Shown here: piece by piece, positions 55,794 to 64,000 of the stretch
Layout: the number at the start of each line of letters is the position of its first letter
Numbering within the stretch: the first letter of the stretch is position 1
NCBI RefSeq assembly: GCF_003270085.1
Contig: NZ_QFDQ01000177.1
Location: 27,007 to 91,006, forward strand
Direction of reading: 5' to 3'
Length of the DNA: 64,000 bases
Source of the DNA: Streptomyces triticisoli
Lineage (GTDB): Bacteria > Actinomycetota > Actinomycetes > Streptomycetales > Streptomycetaceae
Position numbers and translations under genes: made by a program
The notes under the pieces: generated by a model
What the model was told of the DNA's origin: nothing
Seen by the model: only the letters and a program-made list of their open reading frames with translations
Database searches by the model: none

Positions 55794-57329
55794 ATGCAGA
55801 ACCCGGGCAACGCCGCCCAGGACCGATTTCCGGCGCAGGATCGTTTCGCGGACGGCGCACAGTACATCGCCGGCAGACTGACCAAGGGCACCTCGGGCCG
55901 CACCCACGCGGTCGTCGCCCCGGCCACCGGCGAGGAGGTCCACACCTACGAGCTGGCCGGCCCCGACGACGTCGACGCCGCGGTCGCCGCCGCGCGCGAG
56001 GCGTTCCCGGGCTGGGCGGGCGCCACGCCCGGCGACCGCTCGGACGCACTGCACCGCTTCGCCGCCGTGCTCGCCGACCGGGCGGAGGACTTCGCCCGGG
56101 CCGAGTCCCTCCAGTGCGGCAAGCCCCTGAAGCTGACCCGCGAGTTCGACGTGCCCGGCACGATCGACAACGCCGCCTTCTTCGCGGGCGCCGCCCGGCA
56201 CCTGCAGGGCCAGTCGGCCGGCGAGTTCTCCGGCGACCACACCTCCTACGTCCGCCGCGAGCCCATCGGAGTCGTCGGCTCCATCGCGCCCTGGAACTAT
56301 CCCCTGCAGATGGCCGCCTGGAAGATCCTCCCGGCCGTCGCCGCGGGCAACACCATCGTCCTCAAGCCCGCCGAGCTGACCCCGCTGACCTCGCTGATGT
56401 TCGCGCAGGCCGCCACGGACGCGGGCATCCCGGACGGCGTCATCAACATCGTCACCGGCACCGGCAAGGAGGCCGGGGAGCGCCTGGTCGGCCACCCCGA
56501 CGTGGCCATGATCTCCTTCACCGGCTCCACCGCCGTCGGCAAGCGCGTCGCCGAGATCGCCACCGCCACCGTCAAGCGGATCCACCTGGAGCTCGGCGGC
56601 AAGGCCCCCTTCGTGGTCTTCGACGACGCCGACCTGGAGGCCGCCGTCAACGGCGCGGTCGCCGGTGCCCTCATCAACACCGGGCAGGACTGCACGGCCG
56701 CCACACGCGCGTACGTGCAGCGCCCCCTGTACGAGGAGTTCGTCGCACGGACGGCCGCCCTGATGGAGACCGTCCGGCTGGGCGACCCCTTCGCCCCCGG
56801 CACCGACCTCGGCCCCCTCGTCTCGTACGCCCAGCGCGACCGCGTCGCCGGTTTCGTCGACCGCGCGCGTGCCTACGCGCGCGTGGTCACCGGCGGCGAG
56901 ACCCCCCAGGGCGAGTTGAAGGACGGGGCGTACTATCGCCCCACCCTCATCGCGGACGCCGCCCAGGACAGCGAGATCGTCCAGTCGGAGGTCTTCGGTC
57001 CCGTCCTCGCCGTTCTCCCCTTCGACACCGACGACGAGGGGATCCGGCTGGCCAACGACATCCCGTACGGTCTGGCCGCCTCGGCCTGGAGCCGGGACGT
57101 CTACCGGGCGAACCGGGCGACGCGGGAGATCAAGGCGGGGTGCGTGTGGATCAACGACCACATCCCGATCATCAGCGAGATGCCGCACGGCGGCTACAAG
57201 CAGTCCGGCTTCGGCAAGGACATGTCCTCGTACTCGTTCGAGGAATACACGCAGATCAAGCACGTCATGTTCGACAACACCGCGGTGGTCCGCAAGGACT
57301 GGCACCGCACCATCTTCGGGGACCGATAG
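55794..57329 (+). CDS. Gamma-aminobutyraldehyde dehydrogenase (paralogue 2)
   Basis: A 511-residue aldehyde dehydrogenase with catalytic Cys in LINTGQDCTAATRAYV, Glu in HLELGGKAPFVVF and VGSIAPWNYPLQMAAWKILP at the cofactor cleft. It is ~30 residues longer than paralogue 1, all at the N-terminus (NPGNAAQDRFPAQDRFADGA). It leads an operon with PotDABC and a PuuB-like oxidase, so the substrate is probably an aminoaldehyde from putrescine. GGAGGAGAGCGAC precedes ATG 55794. Confidence 0.9.
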   Translation: MQNPGNAAQDRFPAQDRFADGAQYIAGRLTKGTSGRTHAVVAPATGEEVHTYELAGPDDVDAAVAAAREAFPGWAGATPGDRSDALHRFAAVLADRAEDFARAESLQCGKPLKLTREFDVPGTIDNAAFFAGAARHLQGQSAGEFSGDHTSYVRREPIGVVGSIAPWNYPLQMAAWKILPAVAAGNTIVLKPAELTPLTSLMFAQAATDAGIPDGVINIVTGTGKEAGERLVGHPDVAMISFTGSTAVGKRVAEIATATVKRIHLELGGKAPFVVFDDADLEAAVNGAVAGALINTGQDCTAATRAYVQRPLYEEFVARTAALMETVRLGDPFAPGTDLGPLVSYAQRDRVAGFVDRARAYARVVTGGETPQGELKDGAYYRPTLIADAAQDSEIVQSEVFGPVLAVLPFDTDDEGIRLANDIPYGLAASAWSRDVYRANRATREIKAGCVWINDHIPIISEMPHGGYKQSGFGKDMSSYSFEEYTQIKHVMFDNTAVVRKDWHRTIFGDR

Positions 57330-57381
57330 CAACGACCCTGGCCCGTGATCCGGGCCATCTTCCCGAAAGGGCACCACGCGC

Positions 57382-58629
57382 ATGGAGCAGTACGAGCCCG
57401 ACCGCCTCACCTCGGCCCGGACGGCCGCCTCGCGGGGCGGCATCCGAGGCGGCAGGGCCTCCCTCAGCCGCCGTTCGCTGCTGCGCGCCTCCGCGGGCGG
57501 CGCGCTGACGGTCGGCGGCATCGGGGCGCTGAGCGCCTGCGGGATCCCCGCGGCCGGCCAGGCACAGGGCGGCACCTCCGCCGAGGACCACTCGGACAAG
57601 GAGAAGACCGTCAACTTCTCCAACTGGCCCGTGTACCTCGACGTCGACGACAGCGGCAAGCGCCACCCCACGCTCGACGAGTTCGCCCGGCAGAGCGGCA
57701 TCAAGGTCAAGTACACCGAGGACATCAACGACAACGGCGAGTTCTTCGGCAAGATCAAACCGCAGCTCGCCGCAGGCCAGGACACCGGCCGGGACCTGAT
57801 CATCGTCACCGACTGGCTGGCCGCGCGGCTGATCCGCCTGGGCTGGGTGCAGAAGCTCGACCCGGCGAACCTGCCGCACGCCTTCGCCAACCTTTCCGAG
57901 CAGTTCCGCAGCCCGGACTGGGACCCGGGGCGCGCCTACTCCTATCCCTGGCAGGGTGTCTCGACCGTCATCGCCTACAACAAGAAGGCACTGGACGGCA
58001 TCGAGGTGAAGTCGGTCTCCGACCTGCTGGACAACCCCAAGCTCAAGGGGCGGGTCTCCTTCCTGTCCGAGATGCGCGACAGCGTCGGCATGACCCTGCT
58101 CGACATGGGCAAGGACCCGGCCAGGTTCACCGACGACGACTACGACGCGGCGATCGCCCGCCTGCAGAAGGCCGTCGACAAGGGACAGGTACGCCGCTTC
58201 ACCGGCAACGACTACACCTCCGACCTGACCAAGGGCGACATCGCCGCCTGCGTCGCCTGGGGCGGCGACATCGTCCAGCTCCAGGAGGACAGTCCCGACG
58301 TCGACTACATCGTCCCGGACGCCGGCTGGCTGTCGGCCACCGACAACCTGCTGATCCCCAACAAGGCCCGCCACAAGGCCAACGCCGAACGGCTGATCGA
58401 CTTCTACTACCAGCCGAGGCAGGCCGCCCTGCTCTCCGCCTACGTCGCCTTCATCAGTCCCGTCGACGGGGCGAAGGAGGAGCTGGCAAGGATCGACAAG
58501 GAAGCGGCCGACAACCCGCTGATCATCCCCACCAAGGACATGGTGGCCAAGTCCCACTCCTTCCGCGCCCTGAGCGACAAGGAAGAAGCGGCCTACGAAG
58601 CGAAGTTCGCGAAGCTCACAGGGGCGTGA
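57382..58629 (+). CDS. potD: Spermidine/putrescine-binding Tat lipoprotein PotD
   Basis: A 415-residue binding protein with Tat lipoprotein signal (SRRSLLRASAGGALTVGGIG, then lipobox LSAC). Mature segments VNFSNWPVYLDVDD, VKYTEDINDNGEFFGKI, RFTGNDYTSDLTKGDIAACV and NKARHKANAERLIDFYYQP mirror the paralogue at 49227. Followed by overlapping potA, it is the cognate receptor of this ABC system. Confidence 0.92.
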   Translation: MEQYEPDRLTSARTAASRGGIRGGRASLSRRSLLRASAGGALTVGGIGALSACGIPAAGQAQGGTSAEDHSDKEKTVNFSNWPVYLDVDDSGKRHPTLDEFARQSGIKVKYTEDINDNGEFFGKIKPQLAAGQDTGRDLIIVTDWLAARLIRLGWVQKLDPANLPHAFANLSEQFRSPDWDPGRAYSYPWQGVSTVIAYNKKALDGIEVKSVSDLLDNPKLKGRVSFLSEMRDSVGMTLLDMGKDPARFTDDDYDAAIARLQKAVDKGQVRRFTGNDYTSDLTKGDIAACVAWGGDIVQLQEDSPDVDYIVPDAGWLSATDNLLIPNKARHKANAERLIDFYYQPRQAALLSAYVAFISPVDGAKEELARIDKEAADNPLIIPTKDMVAKSHSFRALSDKEEAAYEAKFAKLTGA

Positions 58630-59801
58630 CGACGATGAAGACCACGAACGACAACGGCGGCGACGTCCGCCTCACGCAGATCGGCAAGACCTACGGCAGC
58701 TTCACCGCCGTACACCCGCTGGACCTCACCGTGCCCCAGGGCTCCTTCTTCGCCCTGCTCGGCGCCTCCGGCTGCGGCAAGACCACCACCCTGCGCATGA
58801 TCGCCGGCCTGGAGGAGCCCACGCAGGGCACCGTCCACCTCGGCGACCAGGACGTGACGCACCTGCCGCCGTACAAACGCCCGGTCAACACGGTCTTCCA
58901 GTCCTACGCCCTCTTCCCGCACCTCGACATCTTCGAGAACGTCGCCTTCGGCCTGCGCCGGCGCGGCATCAAGAGCGTGAAGAAACAGGTCGAGGAGATG
59001 CTGGACCTGGTGCAGCTGGGCGAGCAGGCCCGCAAGAAGCCGCACCAGCTCTCCGGCGGCCAGCAGCAGCGCGTCGCGGTCGCCCGCGCGCTGATCAACC
59101 ACCCCAAGGTGCTGCTGCTCGACGAGCCGCTCGGCGCCCTGGACCTGAAGCTGCGCCGCCAGATGCAGCTGGAGCTCAAGCGCATCCAGACCGAGGTCGG
59201 CATCACCTTCATCCACGTCACGCACGACCAGGAGGAGGCCATGACCATGGCCGACACCGTCGCCGTGATGAACGCCGGCCGCGTCGAGCAGCTCGGCTCG
59301 CCCACCGACCTCTACGAGAACCCGAAGACCACGTTCGTCGCGAACTTCCTCGGCACCTCCAACCTGATCGAGGCCGAGGTCGACACCAGGAGCGGCGACG
59401 AGATCGTCCTGAAGGCGGGCGGCTGCAAGCTCTCCCTGCCCCAGGCGCGGTGCTCGGCCCCGGCGACGAACGGCGGCAAGGTGCTCGTCGGCGTCCGCCC
59501 GGAGAAGATCTCCCTCACCCACGCCGACGACGCGGGCGAGATACCCGAGGGCCGCAACCGCGTCACCGGCAGGATCGCCGACTCCAGTTTCATCGGCGTC
59601 TCCACGCAGTACGTGATCGACAGCCCGGCCTGCCCCGAGCTCGAGGTCTACGCCCAGAACATCGACCGCGACGCCCGCCTGGTGCCCGGCGCCGAGGTCG
59701 TCCTGCACTGGAACCCGGCCCACACCTTCGGCCTGGACGCCGCGCAGGACATCGACGCCGGAGTGGAGACCGTGGAGCCGGACGAGGGGGTGGCCGCCTG
59801 A
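58626..59801 (+). CDS. potA: Polyamine ABC transporter ATP-binding protein PotA
   Basis: A 391-residue ABC ATPase with the PotA layout: Walker [18 protein letters not shown]-loop [20 protein letters not shown], signature [15 protein letters not shown], Walker [13 protein letters not shown]-loop VTHDQEEA, and a C-terminal TOBE domain ([21 protein letters not shown]). GTG 58626 overlaps the potD stop; ATG 58635 is an alternative. Confidence 0.94.
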   Translation: MTTMKTTNDNGGDVRLTQIGKTYGSFTAVHPLDLTVPQGSFFALLGASGCGKTTTLRMIAGLEEPTQGTVHLGDQDVTHLPPYKRPVNTVFQSYALFPHLDIFENVAFGLRRRGIKSVKKQVEEMLDLVQLGEQARKKPHQLSGGQQQRVAVARALINHPKVLLLDEPLGALDLKLRRQMQLELKRIQTEVGITFIHVTHDQEEAMTMADTVAVMNAGRVEQLGSPTDLYENPKTTFVANFLGTSNLIEAEVDTRSGDEIVLKAGGCKLSLPQARCSAPATNGGKVLVGVRPEKISLTHADDAGEIPEGRNRVTGRIADSSFIGVSTQYVIDSPACPELEVYAQNIDRDARLVPGAEVVLHWNPAHTFGLDAAQDIDAGVETVEPDEGVAA

Positions 59802-60730
59802 TGGCCGCAGTCACCCGGGCGCCCGCCCCGCCGGCGCCCGCCGCCCCCCAGCAGAAACCACCGCGCAAGCGGGGCCGCCTCACGCCGTACTGGCTGCTGC
59901 TGCCCGGCATCCTGTGGCTGGTGGTCTTCTTCGCCCTGCCGATGATCTACCAGGCCTCCACGTCCGTGCAGACGGGCTCCCTGGAGGAGGGCTACAAGGT
60001 CACCTGGCACTTCGTGACCTACTGGGACGCACTGTCCGAGTACTGGCCGCAATTCGTCCGCTCGGTCCTCTACGCGGCCTCCGCGACGATCCTGTGCCTG
60101 CTGCTCGGCTACCCGCTCGCCTATCTGCTCGCCTTCCGTGCGGGCCGCTGGCGCAACCTGCTCCTGATCCTGGTGATCGCGCCGTTCTTCACCAGCTTCC
60201 TGATCCGCACCCTGGCCTGGAAGACCATCCTCGCGGACGGCGGCCCGCTCGTCGGCGCCCTCAACGCGCTGCACGTCCTGGACGTCACCAGCTGGCTCGG
60301 CTGGACCTCCGGCGACCGCGTGCTGGCCACCCCGCTCGCGGTGGTGTGCGGTCTGACGTACAACTTCCTGCCGTTCATGATCCTGCCGCTGTACACCTCG
60401 CTGGAGCGCATCGACGCGCGGCTGCACGAGGCGGCCGGCGACCTGTACGCCAGACCCGTCACCACCTTCCGCAAGGTCACCTTCCCGCTGTCGATGCCGG
60501 GCGTGGTCTCCGGCACGCTGCTGACCTTCATCCCCGCCGCCGGCGACTACGTCAACGCCGACCTGCTCGGCTCCACCGACACCCGCATGGTCGGCAACGT
60601 CATCCAGACACAGTTCCTGCGGATCCTCGACTACCCGACGGCCGCGGCCCTGTCCTTCATCCTCATGGCCGCGATCCTCGCCATGGTCACCGTCTACATC
60701 CGCAGGTCCGGCACGGAGGATCTGGTTTAA
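59801..60730 (+). CDS. potB: Polyamine ABC transporter permease PotB
   Basis: A 309-residue, six-helix permease. The first helix is YWLLLPGILWLVVFFALP; the EAA loop is LHEAAGDLYARPVTTFRKVT and the C-terminal helix ALSFILMAAILAMVTVYI. ATG overlaps the potA stop by one base; potC follows directly. Confidence 0.94.
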   Translation: MAAVTRAPAPPAPAAPQQKPPRKRGRLTPYWLLLPGILWLVVFFALPMIYQASTSVQTGSLEEGYKVTWHFVTYWDALSEYWPQFVRSVLYAASATILCLLLGYPLAYLLAFRAGRWRNLLLILVIAPFFTSFLIRTLAWKTILADGGPLVGALNALHVLDVTSWLGWTSGDRVLATPLAVVCGLTYNFLPFMILPLYTSLERIDARLHEAAGDLYARPVTTFRKVTFPLSMPGVVSGTLLTFIPAAGDYVNADLLGSTDTRMVGNVIQTQFLRILDYPTAAALSFILMAAILAMVTVYIRRSGTEDLV

Positions 60731-61531
60731 ATGGCCTTCGTCAACTGGCTCAAGCGCCACCTCGTCGTCATCGCCGGACTGCTGACGCTCGGCTACCTGC
60801 TCCTGCCGAACATCGTCGTCACGGTGTTCTCCTTCAACAAACCGAAGGGCCGCTTCAACTACCAGTGGCAGGAGTTCTCCACGGACGCCTGGAAGGACCC
60901 GTGCGGCGTCGCCGACATGTGCGGATCGCTGTCGCTCAGCCTCCAGATCGCCCTCTGGGCGACCCTCGGCGCCACCGCCCTCGGCACGATGATCTCCTTC
61001 GCGCTGGTCCGCTACCGCTTCCGCGCACGCGGCACCATCAACTCGCTGATCTTCCTGCCGATGGCGATGCCCGAGGTGGTCATGGCGGCCTCGCTGCTCA
61101 CCCTGTTCCTCAACATGGGGGCTCAGCTCGGCTTCTGGACCATCCTGATCGCGCACATCATGTTCTGCCTCAGCTTCGTCGTCGTCGCCGTCAAGGCGCG
61201 CGTGATGTCGATGGACCCGAGGCTGGAGCAGGCCGCGCAGGACCTGTACGCCGGACCGTTCCAGACGTTCTTCCGCGTCACCCTGCCGATCGCGGCCCCC
61301 GGAATCGCGGCGGGCGCGCTGCTCGCCTTCGCGCTCTCCTTCGACGACTTCATCATCACCAACTTCAACGCCGGCTCGACCGTCACCTTCCCCATGTTCG
61401 TCTGGGGCGCGGCGCAGCGCGGCACCCCCGTCCAGATCAACGTCATCGGGACGGCCATGTTCATCATCGCCGTACTGTTCGTCGTGGCCGGCATGGTCAT
61501 CAGCAACCGCCGCACCCGGCAGAAGGCATGA
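60731..61531 (+). CDS. potC: Polyamine ABC transporter permease PotC
   Basis: A 266-residue, six-helix permease with VVIAGLLTLGYLLLPNIVVT, VFSFNKPKGRFNYQWQEFS, EAA loop LEQAAQDLYAGPFQTFFRVT and LAFALSFDDFIITNFNAGS, all typical of PotC. It starts right after the potB stop. Confidence 0.94.
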   Translation: MAFVNWLKRHLVVIAGLLTLGYLLLPNIVVTVFSFNKPKGRFNYQWQEFSTDAWKDPCGVADMCGSLSLSLQIALWATLGATALGTMISFALVRYRFRARGTINSLIFLPMAMPEVVMAASLLTLFLNMGAQLGFWTILIAHIMFCLSFVVVAVKARVMSMDPRLEQAAQDLYAGPFQTFFRVTLPIAAPGIAAGALLAFALSFDDFIITNFNAGSTVTFPMFVWGAAQRGTPVQINVIGTAMFIIAVLFVVAGMVISNRRTRQKA

Positions 61532-61584
61532 CACAGCACCGCCCCGCCGGAACATCGCAATGGACCCCGTAGGGAGTTGACATC

Positions 61585-63012
61585 ATGGCCCCGAGCGCCA
61601 TGAGCCGTGAAAACAACTGGACCAAGTCCCTCTCCGAGGCCCAGCCGGTCCCGTACTGGCTGGACGACCCCGGCAGGCCCCGCCCGGAGCCGGCGCTCAC
61701 CGGAGCCGAGAGCTGCGACCTGCTGGTGGTCGGCGGCGGCTACAGCGGACTGTGGACCGCGCTGATCGCCAAGGAGCGCGACCCCGGCACGGACGTGGTG
61801 CTGGTGGAGGGCCGCGAGGTGGGCTGGGCCGCCTCCGGCCGCAACGGCGGCTTCTGCGCCGCCTCCCTCACCCACGGCCTGCCCAACGGGCTCACCCGCT
61901 GGCCGGAGGAGATCCACAAGCTGGAGGAACTGGGCGCCCGCAACCTCGACGCCATCGAGGAGACGGTCGCCCGCCACTCCATCGACTGCGAGTTCGAGCG
62001 CACCGGCGAACTCGACGTCGCCACCGAGCCGCACCAGGCCTGGGAACTGAAGGACTGGCACGCGGAGCTGGAGCGGAAGGAGCTCGCCGAAGGCATCGAG
62101 TTCCTCGACCGCGACGCGGTGCGCGAGCAGGTCGCCTCACCGACCTTCGAGGCCGCCCTGTGGGACCGCAGGGGCACCGCCATGCTCCACCCGGCCAAGC
62201 TCGCCTGGGGCCTGAAGCAGGCGTGCCTACGACTCGGCGTGCGCGTCTACGAGCACACCCCCGCCCTGGACCTGAAGCCGTACGGCAGCGGCATGGCGGT
62301 CCGCACCCCCTACGGCCGGGTCCGCGCCCACCGGGTCGCCCTCGGCACCAACGTCTTCCCCAACCTGGTCAGACGGGTCCGCTCCTACACCGTCCCGGTC
62401 TACGACTACGCCCTGATGACCGAGCCGCTGACCGCCGACCAGATGGCGTCGATCGGCTGGAAGAACCGCCAGGGCCTCAGTGACGCGGCGAACCAGTTCC
62501 ACTACTTCCGCCTCTCCGCGGACAACCGGATACTGTGGGGCGGCTACGACGCGATCTACCCCTACGGCGGCCGGGTGCGCGCCGAGTACGACCACCGCCC
62601 GGAGACGTACGCCAAGCTCGCCGGCCACTTCTTCACCTGCTTCCCGCAGCTGGAGGGCGTCCGCTTCACGCACGCCTGGGGCGGCGCCATCGACACCTGC
62701 TCACGCTTCTCGGCGTTCTTCGGCACCGCCCACCAGGGCAAGGTCGCCTACGCGGCCGGCTACACGGGCCTGGGCGTCGGCGCCACCCGCTTCGGGGCCG
62801 AAGTGATGCTGGACCTCCTCTCCGGTGAGCGCACCGAGCGCACCGAACTGGAGATGGTCCGCAAGAAGCCCCTGCCCTTCCCGCCCGAGCCGTTCGCCTG
62901 GACCGGCATCGCCCTCACCAAGTGGTCCCTGGCCCGCGCCGACGCGAACGCCGGCCGCCGCAACCTGTGGCTGCGCACCATGGACCGCCTGGGCCTGGGC
63001 TTCGACAGCTGA
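61585..63012 (+). CDS. puuB: FAD-dependent amine oxidoreductase, gamma-glutamylputrescine oxidase-like
   Basis: A 475-residue DAO/GlyOx-family flavoprotein. The dinucleotide site is CDLLVVGGGYSGLWTALIAK, then VEGREVGWAASGRNGGFCAA, where PuuB-type enzymes carry their flavin contact. C-terminal THAWGGAIDTCSRF and GYTGLGVGATRFGAEVMLDL complete the FAD fold. Position last in the potDABC operon supports oxidation of putrescine or its glutamyl derivative. AGGGAGTTGACATC precedes ATG 61585. The symbol is by context. Confidence 0.85.
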   Translation: MAPSAMSRENNWTKSLSEAQPVPYWLDDPGRPRPEPALTGAESCDLLVVGGGYSGLWTALIAKERDPGTDVVLVEGREVGWAASGRNGGFCAASLTHGLPNGLTRWPEEIHKLEELGARNLDAIEETVARHSIDCEFERTGELDVATEPHQAWELKDWHAELERKELAEGIEFLDRDAVREQVASPTFEAALWDRRGTAMLHPAKLAWGLKQACLRLGVRVYEHTPALDLKPYGSGMAVRTPYGRVRAHRVALGTNVFPNLVRRVRSYTVPVYDYALMTEPLTADQMASIGWKNRQGLSDAANQFHYFRLSADNRILWGGYDAIYPYGGRVRAEYDHRPETYAKLAGHFFTCFPQLEGVRFTHAWGGAIDTCSRFSAFFGTAHQGKVAYAAGYTGLGVGATRFGAEVMLDLLSGERTERTELEMVRKKPLPFPPEPFAWTGIALTKWSLARADANAGRRNLWLRTMDRLGLGFDS

Positions 63013-63034
63013 CGCCTGCCGGGAAACCTCCTGA

Positions 63035-63090
63035 AAGACCTGCCCTCCCTCGCGACGCGCCCCGCGCGCGTGTGAGGGAGGGCAGGTCTT
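63035..63090 (+). terminator. Strong terminator of the polyamine operon
   Basis: A perfect 17-bp stem (AAGACCTGCCCTCCCTC and its complement) with a 22-base loop lies 22 bases after the oxidoreductase stop. Confidence 0.9.
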
Positions 63091-63271
63091 CTCATGTCCG
63101 TGCGAAGACGACAGCCACTGTCAATGACGAGCAGCCCAAAACGCATGAAGATCATCATCTTCGGCTGGAGTATTACGCTCACGTCGAGGGCCTGACCCCG
63201 GGCGAGGCCGTCAGGCTCTCGCTGCGGAGAATTTCCGCGACGGTTCTTGCGGGCCGTGCCAGGGTGAGGGC

Positions 63272-63811
63272 GTGGCAAAGATCGAAACTGCGGATGTGTT
63301 TGCGGCCGGACGCCGCGGTGGAGGTGGGAGTCTCCATGCGTACCGGGTGCGCGGGCTCGACCGCAGCGCGGTAGTTCTGTGGATCGGTGGCAGGGGTGAC
63401 GAGCCCGATCAGGTGCTGGTGCTGCCAGAGGGTGACCGCTTGCAGGTGCCGGTGTTCACGACTGTTCGGCAGTCACGGATGTATGTGAGCCGACGGGGGC
63501 GGAAGCCGACCACTTCCGAGGTCAACACGCTTGAGCTCACCCGTGTCCAGCATTGGCTGGAGAATCCGGTGCGTCGGCACGTCCCCCCGAGTGCGGTGCT
63601 GGAGGCGTGGAACTTCTTCGAGGATCTGGCCCGGGGGCTCGGCGGAGTCCACCTGCTGCCCCAGCAGGGAGCAGTGCACAACAGCGCCTACGAGAAGCTG
63701 TTCGCAGGCGAGCGCGCCGCATGGACTCCTGACGAGCAACGCGCGGTACTGGAACTGATCACGGCCGGGGTGGAGCTGTGGAATTCCTGCCCAGTGGTCG
63801 TAAAGCCCTGA
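63272..63811 (+). CDS. Hypothetical protein, 179 residues
   Basis: A soluble protein starting MAKIETADVFAAGRRGGGGS; later segments LVLPEGDRLQVPVFTTVRQS, MYVSRRGRKPTTSEVNTLEL and VLEAWNFFEDLARGLGG. I do not recognise a family. Codon use includes GCA, GAA, ACT, TTT and CAT more often than neighbouring genes, and surrounding DNA is lower in GC, suggesting acquired DNA. GTG 63272 follows AGGGTGAGGG. Confidence 0.65.
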   Translation: MAKIETADVFAAGRRGGGGSLHAYRVRGLDRSAVVLWIGGRGDEPDQVLVLPEGDRLQVPVFTTVRQSRMYVSRRGRKPTTSEVNTLELTRVQHWLENPVRRHVPPSAVLEAWNFFEDLARGLGGVHLLPQQGAVHNSAYEKLFAGERAAWTPDEQRAVLELITAGVELWNSCPVVVKP

Positions 63812-64000
63812 CAGAATTGATCACCTTTGGTCAGTGATGTTTTCTCAGCGAAATGATCTACGCGAAGGGGTGTGAACCGCCCCATGCGTGAGCAGGCCGG
63901 GCGGACTGGGCCCGGCCGCGGACAGACGTAAAGCCCCTGGTATTGCGTCCTGAGCATGGAAGGAAGTTGGTTGTAGGTCAGCTTCTGGAAATGGTGCTGT
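63812..64000. other. Terminal interval, no gene seen
   Basis: AT-richer sequence with no supportable reading frame; it continues outside the window. Confidence 0.4.

Overview
This window is chromosomal core DNA of a Streptomyces species. It is very GC-rich with strong G/C bias at third codon positions, uses many GTG starts and has tightly overlapping ATGA/GTGA gene junctions. It carries the sporulation sigma gene whiG, the developmental regulator nsdA and a cluster of four type I signal peptidases. The gene order matches, as I remember it, the smc - ftsY - nsdA - amtB - ffh - rpsP/trmD - sip - whiG - rpsB/tsf/pyrH/frr/cdsA - rlmN - polyamine-gene order of S. coelicolor. Nothing was searched; all calls come from reading the sequence and from knowledge of the families.

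Layout. 0-6.3 kb: the 3' part of smc, a sugar permease, a convergent NCS1 nucleobase permease and ftsY. 6.5-11.2 kb: a small prim/pol-like protein, nsdA and an amtB-glnK pair with a GlnR-type box upstream; the glnD gene expected next is absent. 11.4-15 kb: ffh and an ftsH-type protease. 15-17 kb: a methyltransferase and a SprT-like metalloprotein with a zinc ribbon. 17.4-25 kb: rpsP-KH gene-rimM-trmD-rplS, then sipWXYZ, a NUDIX gene and DUF2469. 24.7-29.6 kb: a yraN-comM-dprA operon, whiG and a TetR gene. 29.7-37 kb: an M23 peptidase, rpsB, tsf, pyrH, frr, cdsA, a 58-residue Cys-rich mini-gene and rlmN. 37-41 kb: a TPP riboswitch followed by thiamine ABC transport genes. 41-45.4 kb: an MDMPI-fold protein, an LAXTG sortase substrate, a VOC protein and a permease/ATPase pair with a degenerate ATPase.

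45.5-63 kb is dominated by polyamine (putrescine) catabolism. It holds an aminotransferase with an AsnC regulator, two aldehyde dehydrogenases, two PotD-like Tat lipoproteins, one PotABC transporter and a PuuB-like FAD oxidoreductase. An unrelated block lies between them: an HXXEE protein, a small membrane protein, a glycerophosphodiesterase, adenosine deaminase, a DUF4190 protein and a NADAR protein. Together these genes would import putrescine and oxidise it through gamma-aminobutyraldehyde or its glutamylated form to GABA and then succinate semialdehyde. The glutamylation enzyme (PuuA/GlnA3) is not here. Past 63.1 kb base composition relaxes and one unrecognised gene suggests the edge of an accessory segment.

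I saw no rRNA, tRNA, CRISPR array, transposase or integrase. The non-coding items that stand out are two copies of an 85-bp palindromic repeat, perfect DnaA-box sequences in three promoter regions, a 36-bp inverted repeat in front of the second polyamine operon, a palindrome hidden in a coding 3' end, and a 400-bp degenerate repeat field near 54.7 kb.
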